Below the pieces are notes generated by a model. That model was not told the origin of the DNA. It was given only the letters and a program-made list of their open reading frames with translations, and did no database searches. From Myroides odoratus (GTDB lineage: Bacteria > Bacteroidota > Bacteroidia > Flavobacteriales > Flavobacteriaceae), in contig NZ_LROZ01000004.1 in the NCBI RefSeq assembly GCF_001549985.1, forward strand, positions 186,001 to 250,000: a stretch of 64,000 nt of DNA, given 5' to 3'. This document shows, piece after piece, positions 44,980 to 55,100 of this stretch. A program made the position numbers and the translations under genes. Positions within the stretch are counted from its first letter, which is position 1, and every line of letters starts with the position of its first letter.

Positions 44980-45402
44980 CTATTTTTTCTTTCCGTTGTT
45001 AAACTTAATGTTTCCCAGTGGGTTTTTAGGTTTATCTGATTTACTAAATGGTTTTTTACCTGCGGATCCTGCGGCTTTAGGTTTGTTGCCAAAAGCTTTT
45101 GGTTCAGCTGGTCGATCGGTCTTTACCTTTTTGACCATATTTTCCTTGTTCTTTTGTAAAACCTCCATTGGGTTTTTAGGTTCTTCTTTTGTCCCTCTAA
45201 GATAAATGACCAATCCATTTAAGAAGTTTCTCAAGATTTGATCACCACATTCCATGTATTTTGGGTGGTCGACATTTCGAAAGAAATTACCTAGTTCTCC
45301 TTTAGAAATCCTAAAATCAACTAGTTCAAGAATTTCTACTATTTGTTCGTCTCTTAGTTGTAAAGCAACTCTCAGTTTCTTTAAAATATCGTTATTAGTC
45401 AT
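44980..45402 (-). CDS. DUF1456 (YehS-like) protein
   Basis: 140 residues. Two repeats of about 50 residues carry the signature (LKKLRVALQLRDEQIVEILE; ILRNFLNGLVIYLRGTKEEP). The remaining C-terminal ~50 residues are Lys/Pro-rich (GNKPKAAGSAGKKPFSKSDK), often seen in Bacteroidetes homologues and possibly nucleic-acid binding. It is 9 bp downstream of uvrB on the same strand. Function unknown. Confidence 0.9.
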   Translation of the reverse strand: MTNNDILKKLRVALQLRDEQIVEILELVDFRISKGELGNFFRNVDHPKYMECGDQILRNFLNGLVIYLRGTKEEPKNPMEVLQKNKENMVKKVKTDRPAEPKAFGNKPKAAGSAGKKPFSKSDKPKNPLGNIKFNNGKKK

Positions 45403-45411
45403 GGGCGATAG

Positions 45412-47397
45412 TTATAATTTATCTTTTAATATTTGTATTTCATCTCGTAATTGGGCAGCTAGCATAAAATTGAGTTCCATGGCTGCTTTTTCCATTTCCT
45501 TTCGCTTGCTGTTAATCAGTTTTTGTATTTCCTCTTTGGTGTGATATTTCACTTGCTCTTCTGCAACTTTCTTCACTTGTTCCGTCATGAGTTCGTCATA
45601 GGTTGGCTTAATGAGGTCGTTGCTAATCTTTTTATTTAATCCTTTCGGTGTAATATTATGCTGGGTATTATAGGCGATTTGTTTACTGCGTCTATAATTG
45701 GTCTCATCTATCGTTTTTTGCATACTGGCTGTAATCTTATCCGCATACATAATTGCCTTCCCGTTGACGTTCCTTGCGGCTCTACCTACAGTTTGCGTCA
45801 AGGAGCGATGGCTGCGTAAGAAGCCTTCTTTATCAGCGTCTAAAATCGCTACAAGCGATACTTCTGGTAAATCTAAACCTTCTCGAAGTAAATTCACTCC
45901 AATCAGTACATCAAAGAGTCCTTTTCTCAAGTCTTGCATAATTTCGATGCGCTCTAGGGTATCCACATCAGAATGGACATAACGACAACGAACACCCATG
46001 CGAGTAAAGTATTTGGCTAATTCTTCTGCCATACGCTTAGTTAAAGTGGTTACGAGGGTTCGTTCATCTTTATCTACGCGTTGCTGAATCTCTTCAATTA
46101 AGTCGTCAATCTGATTTTCAGTAGGTCGTATTTCAATAATTGGATCCAGTAAACCGGTTGGGCGAATCAATTGTTCTACAATTACACCTTCACTTTTTTG
46201 AAGCTCATAATCAGCAGGTGTTGCAGAGACGTAGATGACTTGATTCTGCATAGCCTCAAATTCCTCAAACTTTAAGGGACGGTTATCTAGGGCTGCAGGT
46301 AATCGAAAGCCGTATTCAACTAAATTTTCTTTTCTTGAACGGTCTCCGCCATACATGGCGTGAACCTGAGAGATGGTCACGTGACTTTCATCAACGACCA
46401 TCAAGTAATCATCTGGGAAATAGTCTAATAAACAGAAAGGACGTGTTCCTGGTTCTCTACCATCTAAGTAGCGAGAATAGTTTTCGATTCCAGAACAGTA
46501 TCCCAATTCTTTCATCATTTCTAGGTCGAAATTTGTTCGCTCTTCTAGGCGTTTCGCTTCCAGATGCTTGCCGATTTCTTTGAAATAAGTAACTTGTTTT
46601 TCCAAATCTTGTTGTATTTCCCAAATGGCATTGTTTAATACATCTGGAGAAGTTACAAACATATTGGCTGGATAGATATTAAGGCGTGTAAATTTCTCAA
46701 TAACTTGAGCAGTTGTTACATCAAATACTTCAATGGCTTCAATTTCATCTCCAAAGAAGTGAATGCGGTAAGGATTGTCTGCATAACTAGGGAATACCTC
46801 AATGGTATCTCCTTTGATTCTAAAGTAACCAGGTGTAAAATCTGCCTCTGTACGCGCATATAAACTTTGCACCAATCGGTGTAGCAATTGTGTGCGGCTA
46901 ATTTGTTGGTCTATTTCGATGGAAATAACGTTCTTTTGGAACTCAATAGGGTTTCCAATACCGTATAAACAAGAAACAGAAGCAACAACTAAAACATCTC
47001 GACGACCTGATAATAGGGTAGAGGTGGTGCTTAAACGTAGCTTTTCAAGTTCTTCATTGATGGATAGATCTTTCTCGATGTATTGTCCAGTAACGGGAAT
47101 GAATGCTTCTGGTTGATAGTAGTCGTAATAAGAAACGAAATACTCTACAGCATTGTTGGGGAAGAAACTTTTAAATTCCGAATACAATTGTGCAGCCAAC
47201 GTCTTATTGTGTGCTAAAACTAAGGTTGGTTTTTGTACTTCTTGAATTACGTTGGCAACACTAAATGTCTTACCAGATCCCGTAACCCCCACAAGTGTTT
47301 GATATTTCTGATTGTCCAAAATACTTTGGGTCAATTGGCTAATCGCTTCCGGTTGATCACCGGTGGGACTATAATCAGATTGTAAATCAAATTTCAT
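45412..47397 (-). CDS. uvrB: Excinuclease ABC subunit B
   Basis: 661 residues, full length. Walker A GVTGSGKT, the beta-hairpin [20 protein letters not shown], helicase motifs [20 protein letters not shown] and [20 protein letters not shown], and the C-terminal UvrC-binding (UVR) segment [20 protein letters not shown] are all recognised. It is the damage-verifying helicase of nucleotide excision repair with UvrA and UvrC. Confidence 0.98.
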   Translation of the reverse strand: MKFDLQSDYSPTGDQPEAISQLTQSILDNQKYQTLVGVTGSGKTFSVANVIQEVQKPTLVLAHNKTLAAQLYSEFKSFFPNNAVEYFVSYYDYYQPEAFIPVTGQYIEKDLSINEELEKLRLSTTSTLLSGRRDVLVVASVSCLYGIGNPIEFQKNVISIEIDQQISRTQLLHRLVQSLYARTEADFTPGYFRIKGDTIEVFPSYADNPYRIHFFGDEIEAIEVFDVTTAQVIEKFTRLNIYPANMFVTSPDVLNNAIWEIQQDLEKQVTYFKEIGKHLEAKRLEERTNFDLEMMKELGYCSGIENYSRYLDGREPGTRPFCLLDYFPDDYLMVVDESHVTISQVHAMYGGDRSRKENLVEYGFRLPAALDNRPLKFEEFEAMQNQVIYVSATPADYELQKSEGVIVEQLIRPTGLLDPIIEIRPTENQIDDLIEEIQQRVDKDERTLVTTLTKRMAEELAKYFTRMGVRCRYVHSDVDTLERIEIMQDLRKGLFDVLIGVNLLREGLDLPEVSLVAILDADKEGFLRSHRSLTQTVGRAARNVNGKAIMYADKITASMQKTIDETNYRRSKQIAYNTQHNITPKGLNKKISNDLIKPTYDELMTEQVKKVAEEQVKYHTKEEIQKLINSKRKEMEKAAMELNFMLAAQLRDEIQILKDKL

Positions 47398-47433
47398 AAC
47401 TACTTATTTAAATGCAAAGGTACGCATTTAAAC

Positions 47434-47466
47434 AAAAAAAGCACAAGCATAACGCTTGTGCTTTTT
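47434..47466. terminator. Terminator between ompA and uvrB
   Basis: GCACAAGC-ATAAC-GCTTGTGC hairpin with A and T runs on both sides; mainly for the minus-strand OmpA gene, with possible action on the other strand. Confidence 0.85.
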
Positions 47467-47485
47467 AGTATAATTAATGTACTAA

Positions 47486-48703
47486 TTAGTTTACTTTGAA
47501 AATTGCTCTTCTAGCAACGTTTTTAGCTTGTGTTGAATCGATACCATTACCTTTAGCAGTAATTTTACCTGCAGGAACTCCAGCTTTAACTAAAAGGTTT
47601 TTCACAGCGTCTGCACGTCTTTGTGATAATTTTTGGTTATAGTCTTTGTTTCCTGTTGAGTCAGCATATCCACCAACTTCTAAAGAAGCAGAAGGGTTGT
47701 TTTTCATGTAAGAAACGATGAAGTTAATACCTTCTAATGTAGTAGGCTCAGCTTTATCGAAATCAAAGTTAACAGCTACATAACCTTTGTTGATTAATTC
47801 TTTAACCAAAGCAGCGTCATCAGCGTTCATTGTTTCGTTATTTCCGTATTTTTCTTGGAAATAAGCCTCAATGTTATCAGCGATACCATTGTTGTTTTTA
47901 TCAATGTTTCTTCCTCTAGAATCAACTAAAGCTCCAGCTGGTGTGTTAGGCTCTAAGTCTAAGTAATCAGCTACTCCGTCGTTGTCTGAATCAACTAACA
48001 TAGATTCGATTTGATCTAATCTGTTAGTTAAAGAATTGATTTCATTTTTAGTTTGAGATTCTTCAGAATACCAGTCAGCATGTTGACCATGTTTACCTAA
48101 ATAGATAGAGATACCCATTGAAGCATTAAACATTGTTCCTTGGAATACAGAACGGTTTGTTGCAGAAGCACCATCCCAGTTTCTGTCTTGTTGTGTATTT
48201 TGAATTACAGTAAAGTCAGCATTTAAAGCTACTCTAGAGTGTAATTTAACTTGTCCTGTTAAACCAGCCATTAAGTGACCCATTTTGTCAGAACTAGTAA
48301 AGTTGTCTCCGTTTAACCAAGAGTAACCTCCACCCGCGTGAACTTGTAATCCTAAAGTGTTTGTCCAGTTTTCAAAGTTTAAAACTCTACCTAAGTTTAC
48401 TACTCCTTCTAAACTTGTTCTGTAGTAATCACTTTGAGCTTTTAAATTACTGTTTGTCCAGTTATCAATTTTGTCATAACCAAATGAAGCTTTAACTCCA
48501 ATTTTGTTGTTGATGCTATATCTAACACCACCATCTAAATGTAAGTTTTTGAAAGTCTCAGCAGAATATCCTGAGCTTAATGTTCTTGCTGGTTTTGCAA
48601 AACCTGCATTTAAATCAACTGACCACTTATTATATGGCTTGTCTTGCGCATTAGCACAGATACCTACCGTAAGTGCTAATAAAGATAATGTGATTTTTTT
48701 CAT
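47486..48703 (-). CDS. OmpA-family outer-membrane protein
   Basis: 405 residues. Signal peptide (LSLLALTVGICANAQ), an ~200-residue beta-barrel, then calcium-binding TSP3-like Asp repeats (DSDNDGVADYLDLEP; DKNNNGIADNIEAY) and a C-terminal OmpA/MotB peptidoglycan-binding domain (VNFDFDKAEPTTLEGINFIV, GYADSTGNKDYNQKLSQRRA, with the Asp and Arg that contact diaminopimelate). It links outer membrane to cell wall. Codon use and a strong leader suggest high expression. Confidence 0.95.
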   Translation of the reverse strand: MKKITLSLLALTVGICANAQDKPYNKWSVDLNAGFAKPARTLSSGYSAETFKNLHLDGGVRYSINNKIGVKASFGYDKIDNWTNSNLKAQSDYYRTSLEGVVNLGRVLNFENWTNTLGLQVHAGGGYSWLNGDNFTSSDKMGHLMAGLTGQVKLHSRVALNADFTVIQNTQQDRNWDGASATNRSVFQGTMFNASMGISIYLGKHGQHADWYSEESQTKNEINSLTNRLDQIESMLVDSDNDGVADYLDLEPNTPAGALVDSRGRNIDKNNNGIADNIEAYFQEKYGNNETMNADDAALVKELINKGYVAVNFDFDKAEPTTLEGINFIVSYMKNNPSASLEVGGYADSTGNKDYNQKLSQRRADAVKNLLVKAGVPAGKITAKGNGIDSTQAKNVARRAIFKVN

Positions 48704-48765
48704 AATTTAATTTTTACTTTCACTTGTGTGCTATCGTAATAGCTACTATTGTTTCGTTTACTTGG

Positions 48766-48773
48766 CAAATATA
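48766..48773 (-). promoter_or_regulatory. -7 element upstream of ompA
   Basis: CAAATATA here reads TATATTTG on the coding strand, giving a leader of about 57 nt. No TTG is found at the proper distance. Confidence 0.4.
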
Positions 48774-48927
48774 CTATAAAGTTTTTAAATATGCATTTTT
48801 TACAAGAAAAATACAATTTTTTAAAGAATAACTGAATTATATAAAATCAGTGAGGGTTCTCTTTATTTTGTATAAATGTTGTTTTTTTAGCGATGTGTTG
48901 AAAAAAATATAAAGTTTCTTTCTATTA

Positions 48928-49209
48928 TTAACTAATTTGGTTTTTTATTTTTTTCTCTACTACAAAGGTACCAAATGGGATTATTGAGGCTATACATGCT
49001 AAAAATAGTGTTTTGTTCGACCATTTTAACTCATTTTTTATCAAAATAGCGATAACGATATAAGCAATAAATAATACTCCATGTGCCATACCTACTTTTT
49101 GTACCATATAAGGATTGTCCCATATGTATTTTAATGGCATTGCAATAAACAATAACATAAGGAGAGAAACTCCTTCTAGAAAAGCTATAATCCTAAATAG
49201 ATTAACCAT
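48928..49209 (-). CDS. DUF3817 membrane protein
   Basis: 93 residues, three hydrophobic helices (FLEGVSLLMLLFIAMPLKYI; HGVLFIAYIVIAILIKNELK; FLACIASIIPFGTFVVEKK). The family signature EGxSLLxLL...MPLKY...HG is intact. DUF3817 proteins are small inner-membrane proteins of unknown role, often near transporters. Monocistronic. Confidence 0.88.
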   Translation of the reverse strand: MVNLFRIIAFLEGVSLLMLLFIAMPLKYIWDNPYMVQKVGMAHGVLFIAYIVIAILIKNELKWSNKTLFLACIASIIPFGTFVVEKKIKNQIS

Positions 49210-49305
49210 AATTTTTGAGTCTTTAATTTAAAGAGGCTAAAATAGGGTTAATGATTAATAATTCAAATATTTGGAATCGGATTAATGCTAAATAAATCAT
49301 AAAAA

Positions 49306-49332
49306 AAGGCCTAGTCAAACTAGGCCTTTTCA
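49306..49332. terminator. Terminator between 49333 gene and DUF3817 gene
   Basis: AAGGCCTAG-TCAAA-CTAGGCCTTTT directly after the stop of the 49333-49701 gene, A-rich on one side and T-rich on the other. Confidence 0.85.
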
Positions 49333-49701
49333 CTATGCTAAGAACTTAGCATTATATTCTTTCAAATCAACGATGTTGTGTTTATTTGTTGGATCTTTAA
49401 AAAGAGACAATAGATACTGTAAGCTCTCAATGTCATTAACTGTAGGAGTAACTACTTCCGCTACAGATTCCCCTTCTTCTTCAATTGGTTCATCGTTTGG
49501 AATTGCAATGAAAAAACCATTGTTGTTCTCAATGTGTTCATACGTAAGTCTAATCGCTTTTACTAAAGTTGGAACCTCTTCTAGTAAAGCGTATTCTCTT
49601 AATTTCTTAAGGTTTGGAACTATTTGATCCACTACAAGACCGTTAGTAACTAAATCAGATTGTATTAACTTAATTAGTTTAATTGCGTTTGCGTTTTCCA
49701 C
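49333..49701 (-). CDS. Conserved small cytoplasmic protein, unknown function
   Basis: 122 residues, helical and acidic, with no signal peptide. The first ~70 residues look like amphipathic helices (LVVDQIVPNLKKLREYALLE; VPTLVKAIRLTYEHIENNNG). A low-complexity Glu-rich linker (DEPIEEEGESVAEVV) then leads to a C-terminal helix (DIESLQYLLSLFKDPTNKHN). No domain name recognised. It has its own promoter region and terminator, so it is a genuine expressed unit. Confidence 0.75.
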   Translation of the reverse strand: MENANAIKLIKLIQSDLVTNGLVVDQIVPNLKKLREYALLEEVPTLVKAIRLTYEHIENNNGFFIAIPNDEPIEEEGESVAEVVTPTVNDIESLQYLLSLFKDPTNKHNIVDLKEYNAKFLA

Positions 49702-50541
49702 AGTATTAAATTTTGGGTATTATTAATTGTAGCACAAAAATAAGCTTTTTAATAGTTTAGCAAATAAAAAATTGGATTTAATTTTCAATTGTTTCTTCTT
49801 TTTACTTTAATCCCCTTTCTTTCACAAGCATACCCCGTCTCTTTTTTCTTATAAGGACCTAAAGGGCAATTGATTTGTCTATTCCTGTCTTTTTTAGCTC
49901 GGCAAACCGGTACCTAGCATTGGGCAAAGGTTTCTGGGAGTGGTGAATCTAATTGTATTGAACTCTTTTTCTAAAGAAGATGTTATTTTATTGCGATTAA
50001 TTTAAAACGACTTTTTCCTCTTTTATTCGTGTTTTTTTCAAGGGTATTGTACAAAATAGCTAAGGGTTTTACCTAAAAAATCAAAATAAGGGCTTTATTT
50101 GTTTGTTAGTTAAACGTATTTTTTTTGTTTTAATTATGTGTAATATTTTTATTTTTCACATTTTAGAAATTAATTAAATCTGTTTTTTGTTAAATGATAG
50201 TATTTATTTTTGTTTTTGTTAATGCGTAGTTAAAGCGTGTTTCAATAAATTACCTTGACCATGTTAAATAGGATTTGATACAGGAATTAACATACCAAAA
50301 GTTAAATTTGTTTAAATGAATTACGCAAGAAAATGAAATAAAATGAGGAGTAAAATGATAATTCATTAAATATTAACAAAATGTAGTTGTTGCTTCAAAG
50401 CGTGACGAAAAGAAAGAATAAAGTGGATACATAAATACAAATCAATGGCTTGAAAAGTACTTTTTCGGATGCTTGCACGCTTACAAAGGGAAGAAATAAA
50501 AGCTTTAGAAAAGCACATTGGTTTTTAAATAATATTAGATC
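49702..50541. other. Long AT-rich intergenic region
   Basis: 840 bp between divergent genes. No reading frame with coding-like composition, no RNA gene, no terminator. The stretch 50080-50230 is almost pure A/T with T runs. It should hold the promoter of the two AraC-type genes, but no consensus pair was found. Confidence 0.5.
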
Positions 50542-51567
50542 ATGAAGTTGTACGATTGGAATGCAAATGTTCAAATGGAGCGTTTTTTCTTTATGTTTTT
50601 TATCTGTTTTTCATTTTTACTCATGGTGAATTATTACTATGCCATGATAGCCCATAAAACAGTTTACATTGTGAATTTTTTTGCGATTATATTTAGTATC
50701 AAACTGTTTTGTATTATGGCAGATGTAGCTGATCGCCTATTGAAGAAGCAAATTGTACAGTTGATGAGTATGGGGATTTTTATTTTGATTCTCAGTTTTT
50801 TACCAGTTTCTCTGTGGATTATCGTTACTGTAAATAACTTTTTTGCATTGGTGTATTTTATCTTTTTACACTTCCATCGCAAGAAAAGTAAACAGAGATA
50901 TAGGTTTATCAGGTCCTATGTTAGTCTGGTACACCTGTTTTATATTATTTATCTCATTACGCTTAATTTACAAGTGCTGTTGTTTAATAAAAGCGAAATA
51001 CCAGTTGTGCTATTGTTGAGTTATCTTCAAGTTGGGCTTCAGATTATTTTGTTGATTATCTCCTTGACCAGCTATCTTTTTTATAGTAGAATTTTGCGAT
51101 TGAGAAAGATCCATGCTTTTTTTGGGGTTGCTGATCGCACACTGAAGGTAGGAAAGAAACAAAAGAACAAGCTGATTCTTCAAAAAGAGATGACTGTTTC
51201 CCATCAGGTTAGCTATAAATATCAAGAAGTGATGGAACAGATACTGGATTTTTTCGAAACAAGCGATGTGTATTTGAAGCATGATTTTACCTTAGAGCTA
51301 TTAGGACAGGGTATCTCAAATACCAATCTTCAGGTGATTAGCTTCGTAATTAATCATCATTTAAATTCTACGTTCTATAAACTTGTAGCATATCATAGAA
51401 TTTTATATGCGTTGAAATTGCTTGCAGAACGAAGCGATTGGACCGTGTTAGCTATAGCGGAAAGTGTAGGTTTTAAATCAATTAATACTTTTAATAAGTA
51501 TTTCAAGGATTTAACGGGATTAACTCCTGTAGAGTATCGAGTTATTTTAGATAGAAAAAGAGGGTAA
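50542..51567 (+). CDS. Membrane-anchored AraC-type regulator 1
   Basis: 341 residues. Residues 10-~190 have about six hydrophobic helices (RFFFMFFICFSFLLMVNYYY; IFILILSFLPVSLWIIVTVN; VVLLLSYLQVGLQIILLIIS). Residues ~240-335 are an AraC HTH (HDFTLELLGQGISNTNLQVI, then WTVLAIAESVGFKSINTFNK ending LTGLTPVEYRVIL). A regulator with a membrane sensor in place of a ligand-binding cupin is a Bacteroidetes pattern, presumably responding to an envelope signal. Stop and the next ATG are 2 bp apart. Confidence 0.82.
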   Translation: MKLYDWNANVQMERFFFMFFICFSFLLMVNYYYAMIAHKTVYIVNFFAIIFSIKLFCIMADVADRLLKKQIVQLMSMGIFILILSFLPVSLWIIVTVNNFFALVYFIFLHFHRKKSKQRYRFIRSYVSLVHLFYIIYLITLNLQVLLFNKSEIPVVLLLSYLQVGLQIILLIISLTSYLFYSRILRLRKIHAFFGVADRTLKVGKKQKNKLILQKEMTVSHQVSYKYQEVMEQILDFFETSDVYLKHDFTLELLGQGISNTNLQVISFVINHHLNSTFYKLVAYHRILYALKLLAERSDWTVLAIAESVGFKSINTFNKYFKDLTGLTPVEYRVILDRKRG

Positions 51568-51569
51568 GG

Positions 51570-52691
51570 ATGTTTTGGATTTTGATTATTTTTTTAGGTT
51601 ATTTTTGTTTGTGTTTAGACACAAATGTAAGATATAAGGGGGGAAGAAAAATGTTAGGGATGTGTTGTGGTATTTTGGTGTTGAATGTTATCTTGTATGG
51701 ATTTGAACTCTTTTACCCCGATAGACCTTGTGTTCAATTGAGTATTGCGTTTTTTTTTCTTCAAGGATTTGGTTTAGTACAGCTGCTTAAGATTAGTCGA
51801 TGGAACCGTTATTTACATATAATTCCCTTTGTTTTATTTGGTCTTTTATACTTATTGACTGCGGTGTTTGATTGGACGTTAGTCGCTTTATATACGCTGA
51901 ATCGAGAAGGAGTAGTATTGATTGGAATACTGTCTTTTTGCTATGCTAATTATGGGTATTGGTGTTTAATTAAGGGAAAATTCTATAAAACTTTACGACA
52001 GTTTACGGCATTCTACGTTACGACGTTATATTGTACTGCTATTGTATTTTTAATCATTTATTTTTATAAAGAATCTTTTTTTGAATACATCCGATTTTTA
52101 TTTCTATTGCTCAGTGGTTGTCTATTTGTAGGGGCCTTCTTTTATGAAGTAAGCTTGTTGTTTTACACGAAGAAGAAAAGGAGAGATTCAAATGATATAA
52201 AGCAATTACCGAGTGTGGATCAACGACTATTTGAAAAAATTGTCTTGGATGTATCTGGATTAAAAACACAGCAGATTGATTTAGGTAATCATCATGCCTT
52301 CAATCAGATTGCCGTTGCCAATTTTCCCGTAGTACAGGAAGTTTTAGCCGCCGAACCAATTAAAACAGTTGATATTCGGGGAATCATAAGTACACAGTTA
52401 ATTGATACTCGGTTGTTTCTAAGCCCAACACTCACATTAGATCAGTTGGCTGATATCCTTCAATTGCCCAAAAGTGATTTAACGGGTTTTTTCAAGGAAT
52501 CACAGGCGTTAACCTTTAAGCAATACATCAATCGATTGAAGGTAGAATATGCGATTTTACTAATTCGAGAACGAGAAGAAAGCTATACAGTTGAAGAATT
52601 GAGCTTGCTTTGTGGTTTTAATACGCGTTTGTCTTTTTATCGAGCATTCGTCGATGTTTATGGTTTTGCACCATCCGAAATTTTGGCCTAA
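51570..52691 (+). CDS. Membrane-anchored AraC-type regulator 2
   Basis: 373 residues, same layout as its neighbour: about six helices (FWILIIFLGYFCLCLDTNVR; VLFGLLYLLTAVFDWTLVAL; AFYVTTLYCTAIVFLIIYFY), a linker, then the HTH (SPTLTLDQLADILQLPKSDL; YTVEELSLLCGFNTRLSFYR; DVYGFAPSEILA). Identity to regulator 1 is low outside the HTH, so the duplication is old. Co-transcription with regulator 1 suggests they work together, perhaps as a heterodimer or in sequence. Target unknown; the PepSY and two-component genes downstream are candidates. Confidence 0.82.
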   Translation: MFWILIIFLGYFCLCLDTNVRYKGGRKMLGMCCGILVLNVILYGFELFYPDRPCVQLSIAFFFLQGFGLVQLLKISRWNRYLHIIPFVLFGLLYLLTAVFDWTLVALYTLNREGVVLIGILSFCYANYGYWCLIKGKFYKTLRQFTAFYVTTLYCTAIVFLIIYFYKESFFEYIRFLFLLLSGCLFVGAFFYEVSLLFYTKKKRRDSNDIKQLPSVDQRLFEKIVLDVSGLKTQQIDLGNHHAFNQIAVANFPVVQEVLAAEPIKTVDIRGIISTQLIDTRLFLSPTLTLDQLADILQLPKSDLTGFFKESQALTFKQYINRLKVEYAILLIREREESYTVEELSLLCGFNTRLSFYRAFVDVYGFAPSEILA

Positions 52692-52867
52692 GTATTGCCT
52701 TGAAAATTGCGGAGCGAGTGTATCTGTTTTTGTGTGTTTACAGGTGCATCAAGAGGGAAAAAACAAAAGAAACAAGCAAGTAAAAACGAAAAAATATTCA
52801 AGTAGCCGAATAATTTTTTCACTATCCTGCTGTAGGATATAAAACCAACAGCGCCTACCTAAAACGA

Positions 52868-52899
52868 GGGGGTTGCCTTAGCTAAGGCAACCCCCAAAT
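52868..52899. terminator. 28-bp perfect palindromic terminator
   Basis: GGGGGTTGCCTTA-GC-TAAGGCAACCCCC between convergent AraC and PepSY genes; T-rich only on the + side. Confidence 0.75.
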
Positions 52900-52917
52900 T
52901 TTAAAAAGTGGTTTAGG

Positions 52918-53796
52918 TTATTCAGTATCTAATCGAAGGAAATTTCCTTCTCTATCGAAGTGAAGTTCAATTTCTTGTCTCCCTTTTTTCAATTCTACTT
53001 CAAATCCATTTCTTTTTTTCTCGATTCCAGTGAAGTTGAAATCACTGTAATTCGTTTGGATATAAGTGATTAGTGGAGTAGGAAGTAGGGCAGAAGGGAT
53101 TGTTTTTCCTTGTTTGCTTTCTATTTCGGTCCAATCTCCTTGTTGGTTGAACTCAATCTTAAATCCATCCTGGGTATACACTTTATATGTTGTTTCTTTT
53201 GCCTCTGTTTCTTGTTTAATCAATACAACTTCAGAAGCTGTAAAATGTGTTTTTAGCAAGGATTGAACAGTTGCAGGTAATGCTGCATAATCAATTAGTT
53301 GCTCCTCTTCATCTAAATCAGTATCTATCCCAATAAAGCCCTGTGACGCGTTGAAAATCAACTCCAACTCATTATTCAATGTCACTTCATACCCTTTGCG
53401 ATCGCGATCAATTTCAATGATGTGATTGCTTTTATAATGTTCCGCTACATACGCTTGGATAAGTGGAACTTCTTGGGCTAGGAAGTCAGCAGGAATAGCT
53501 GAACGATCTTCTGTTTCAATTTCGGTCCAATTTCCATTTTGATCGAAATCTATTTCAATCTTATTGTTTAATCTTAACTTATAATAAGAACCGTAATAAT
53601 TTGGTTTTGTTACCTTATTAGCTTGTAATACCGCAGCATTTGGAAATATACCTGCTATAAATTGTTGGGTATTGGCAGGCAACTGCTCTAATGTTACTTG
53701 TTCTACTTCAACAGCATTGGAATCGTCACTACTACAAGCAGTGAAACTCAAATTCAGTGCTGCAAATAAAGCGATAGCGATTATTTTCTTGTTCAT
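52918..53796 (-). CDS. PepSY-like surface lipoprotein
   Basis: 292 residues. Lipobox LSFTAC (Cys21), followed by SSDD, the surface-export type signal. The mature protein has repeated PepSY-like (PF11396) units with the pattern 'KIEIDFDQNGNWTEIE...IP..' (e.g. IEIDFDQNGNWTEIETEDRS; FKIEFNQQGDWTEIESKQGK; EIELHFDREGNFLRLDTE), so about four modules. Function of these proteins is unknown; they often accompany two-component systems and may modulate a sensor or protease. It follows the second PepSY gene by 14 bp. Confidence 0.85.
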   Translation of the reverse strand: MNKKIIAIALFAALNLSFTACSSDDSNAVEVEQVTLEQLPANTQQFIAGIFPNAAVLQANKVTKPNYYGSYYKLRLNNKIEIDFDQNGNWTEIETEDRSAIPADFLAQEVPLIQAYVAEHYKSNHIIEIDRDRKGYEVTLNNELELIFNASQGFIGIDTDLDEEEQLIDYAALPATVQSLLKTHFTASEVVLIKQETEAKETTYKVYTQDGFKIEFNQQGDWTEIESKQGKTIPSALLPTPLITYIQTNYSDFNFTGIEKKRNGFEVELKKGRQEIELHFDREGNFLRLDTE

Positions 53797-53810
53797 TTTT
53801 TTTATCTTAA

Positions 53811-54260
53811 TTAGTTGTCAATTCTTTTAAATGCTCCTGATTTAGCAAACTCTAGTTCAAGTCCATTGTCCAGTTTTACCTCAAATAATCTAGTTTCTTT
53901 TTCTATTTTGACAATATGAGCATCTGGATAATTGGTTTTCACATAGGTTACAATCGGTTCTAAAATGAAACTAGTAGGCAGTGGATTTTTGTTGCCGTCT
54001 ACTTCATCCCATTCCCCTCCTTTGTCAAATTCTATTTCGATGCGATCGGCAAAGGTTACTTTATAGGATACAGATAAAAAATCAGCATCTTTCTCTATAG
54101 TTTGTATGGTTTTACCGTTGAAATGCGTATCCATAAAAGCAAGTGCTTTTTTAGGAAGTTCATTTTTTGTGATAATAACGTCTTTGGCTTGTACAGGTTG
54201 GCTCATAACTAAAGCAAATACACTGATAATTCCTAAAAATAATGTTCTTACTGTTTTCAT
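53811..54260 (-). CDS. PepSY-like periplasmic protein
   Basis: 149 residues. Signal peptide LFLGIISVFALVMSQPVQA, then two PepSY-like units (IEIEFDKGGEWDEVDGNKN; VYVK/IVKIEKETRLFEVKLDNG, ending FAKSGAFKRIDN). Same family as the lipoprotein 14 bp downstream, so the two come from duplication and are co-transcribed. Not a lipoprotein: it lacks a lipobox Cys. Confidence 0.85.
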   Translation of the reverse strand: MKTVRTLFLGIISVFALVMSQPVQAKDVIITKNELPKKALAFMDTHFNGKTIQTIEKDADFLSVSYKVTFADRIEIEFDKGGEWDEVDGNKNPLPTSFILEPIVTYVKTNYPDAHIVKIEKETRLFEVKLDNGLELEFAKSGAFKRIDN

Positions 54261-54579
54261 AACGGTTTCTATTTTTAAATTTATAGTACAAACTTACATA
54301 GAGAATCTGGAATGAATTGGGAATCCAAAAAGAAAGCAGGTTGTTTTGTGTTTTTTTAAAAAAGGATTGTGTTGGTTGTGTCTTTTTTGTTATGTTGCTG
54401 TAATACAGGTTTGTATGCTAATTTTTTATTAAGATTGAAGTATGGGTTTAGTCGGCTTTAATTATTTTTTGTACCTTGTAAGTTATTAGGAAGAGCCAAT
54501 TTGAGAAGACAATTTTTTTAATCAATAGAATAGAGTACAAGTTTTATCAGATAAAAATTTTAAATCAAAAATAGAAAAG
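54261..54579. other. Divergent gap between PepSY and lipoprotein genes
   Basis: 319 bp, AT-rich. No gene, terminator or repeat. Presumably two divergent promoters, not resolvable by eye. Confidence 0.35.
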
Positions 54580-55008
54580 ATGAAGAAAGGAATCGGATTA
54601 ATTTTAGGATTATTTACGTTGGTTGCTTGTAACAATACACCCAAAAGTACAACTAATAGCGAGGAAGAGCTATCTAAAGAAGTACAACAAGTAGGAGGGG
54701 ATAAAGATGACCACGGCTGTCTTGTTGGTGCTGGAGAAACGTGGAGTACGTTGAAGCAAACGTGCTTGCGTTTGTTTGAAGTTGGTGTACGCCTAGACCC
54801 AATATCTACAGAACAAAGTGCAGTTATCAGTGCTTTTGTTGTGTATAATGACGATCAATCTAAATTGGAATTGTTTGTGCCAGAGGAAGAGAAGACCAGC
54901 TTTATTTTAGATCGAAAAGAAGAAAATATTTACGCAGATGATACGTACAAGTTTGACGCTAAAGAAGGTGTACTTTACATCCAAGGCGAAAAACAGTACG
55001 CAAAATAA
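54580..55008 (+). CDS. Conserved lipoprotein of unknown function
   Basis: 142 residues. Lipobox LFTLVAC (Cys17). Core motif CLVGAGETWSTLKQTCLRLF and VGVRLDPI, also seen in uncharacterised Bacteroidetes lipoproteins with two conserved Cys (C48-like and C61-like) that could form a disulfide, plus a C-terminal strand block (YKFDAKEGVLYIQGEKQYAK). No enzymatic motif. Divergent from PepSY genes and close to a two-component system. Confidence 0.7.
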   Translation: MKKGIGLILGLFTLVACNNTPKSTTNSEEELSKEVQQVGGDKDDHGCLVGAGETWSTLKQTCLRLFEVGVRLDPISTEQSAVISAFVVYNDDQSKLELFVPEEEKTSFILDRKEENIYADDTYKFDAKEGVLYIQGEKQYAK

Positions 55009-55060
55009 AAACCAAGTTTGCCGTAACTGGCTGTACTCAATTTTATGTAATGTTAAGTAG

Positions 55061-55100
55061 AACACACCTCAAAAAACAAGGTTTATGGGGTGTGTTTTTT
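55061..55100 (+). terminator. Rho-independent terminator of lipoprotein gene
   Basis: AACACACC / GGTGTGTT stem with a long loop and T run. Confidence 0.65.
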
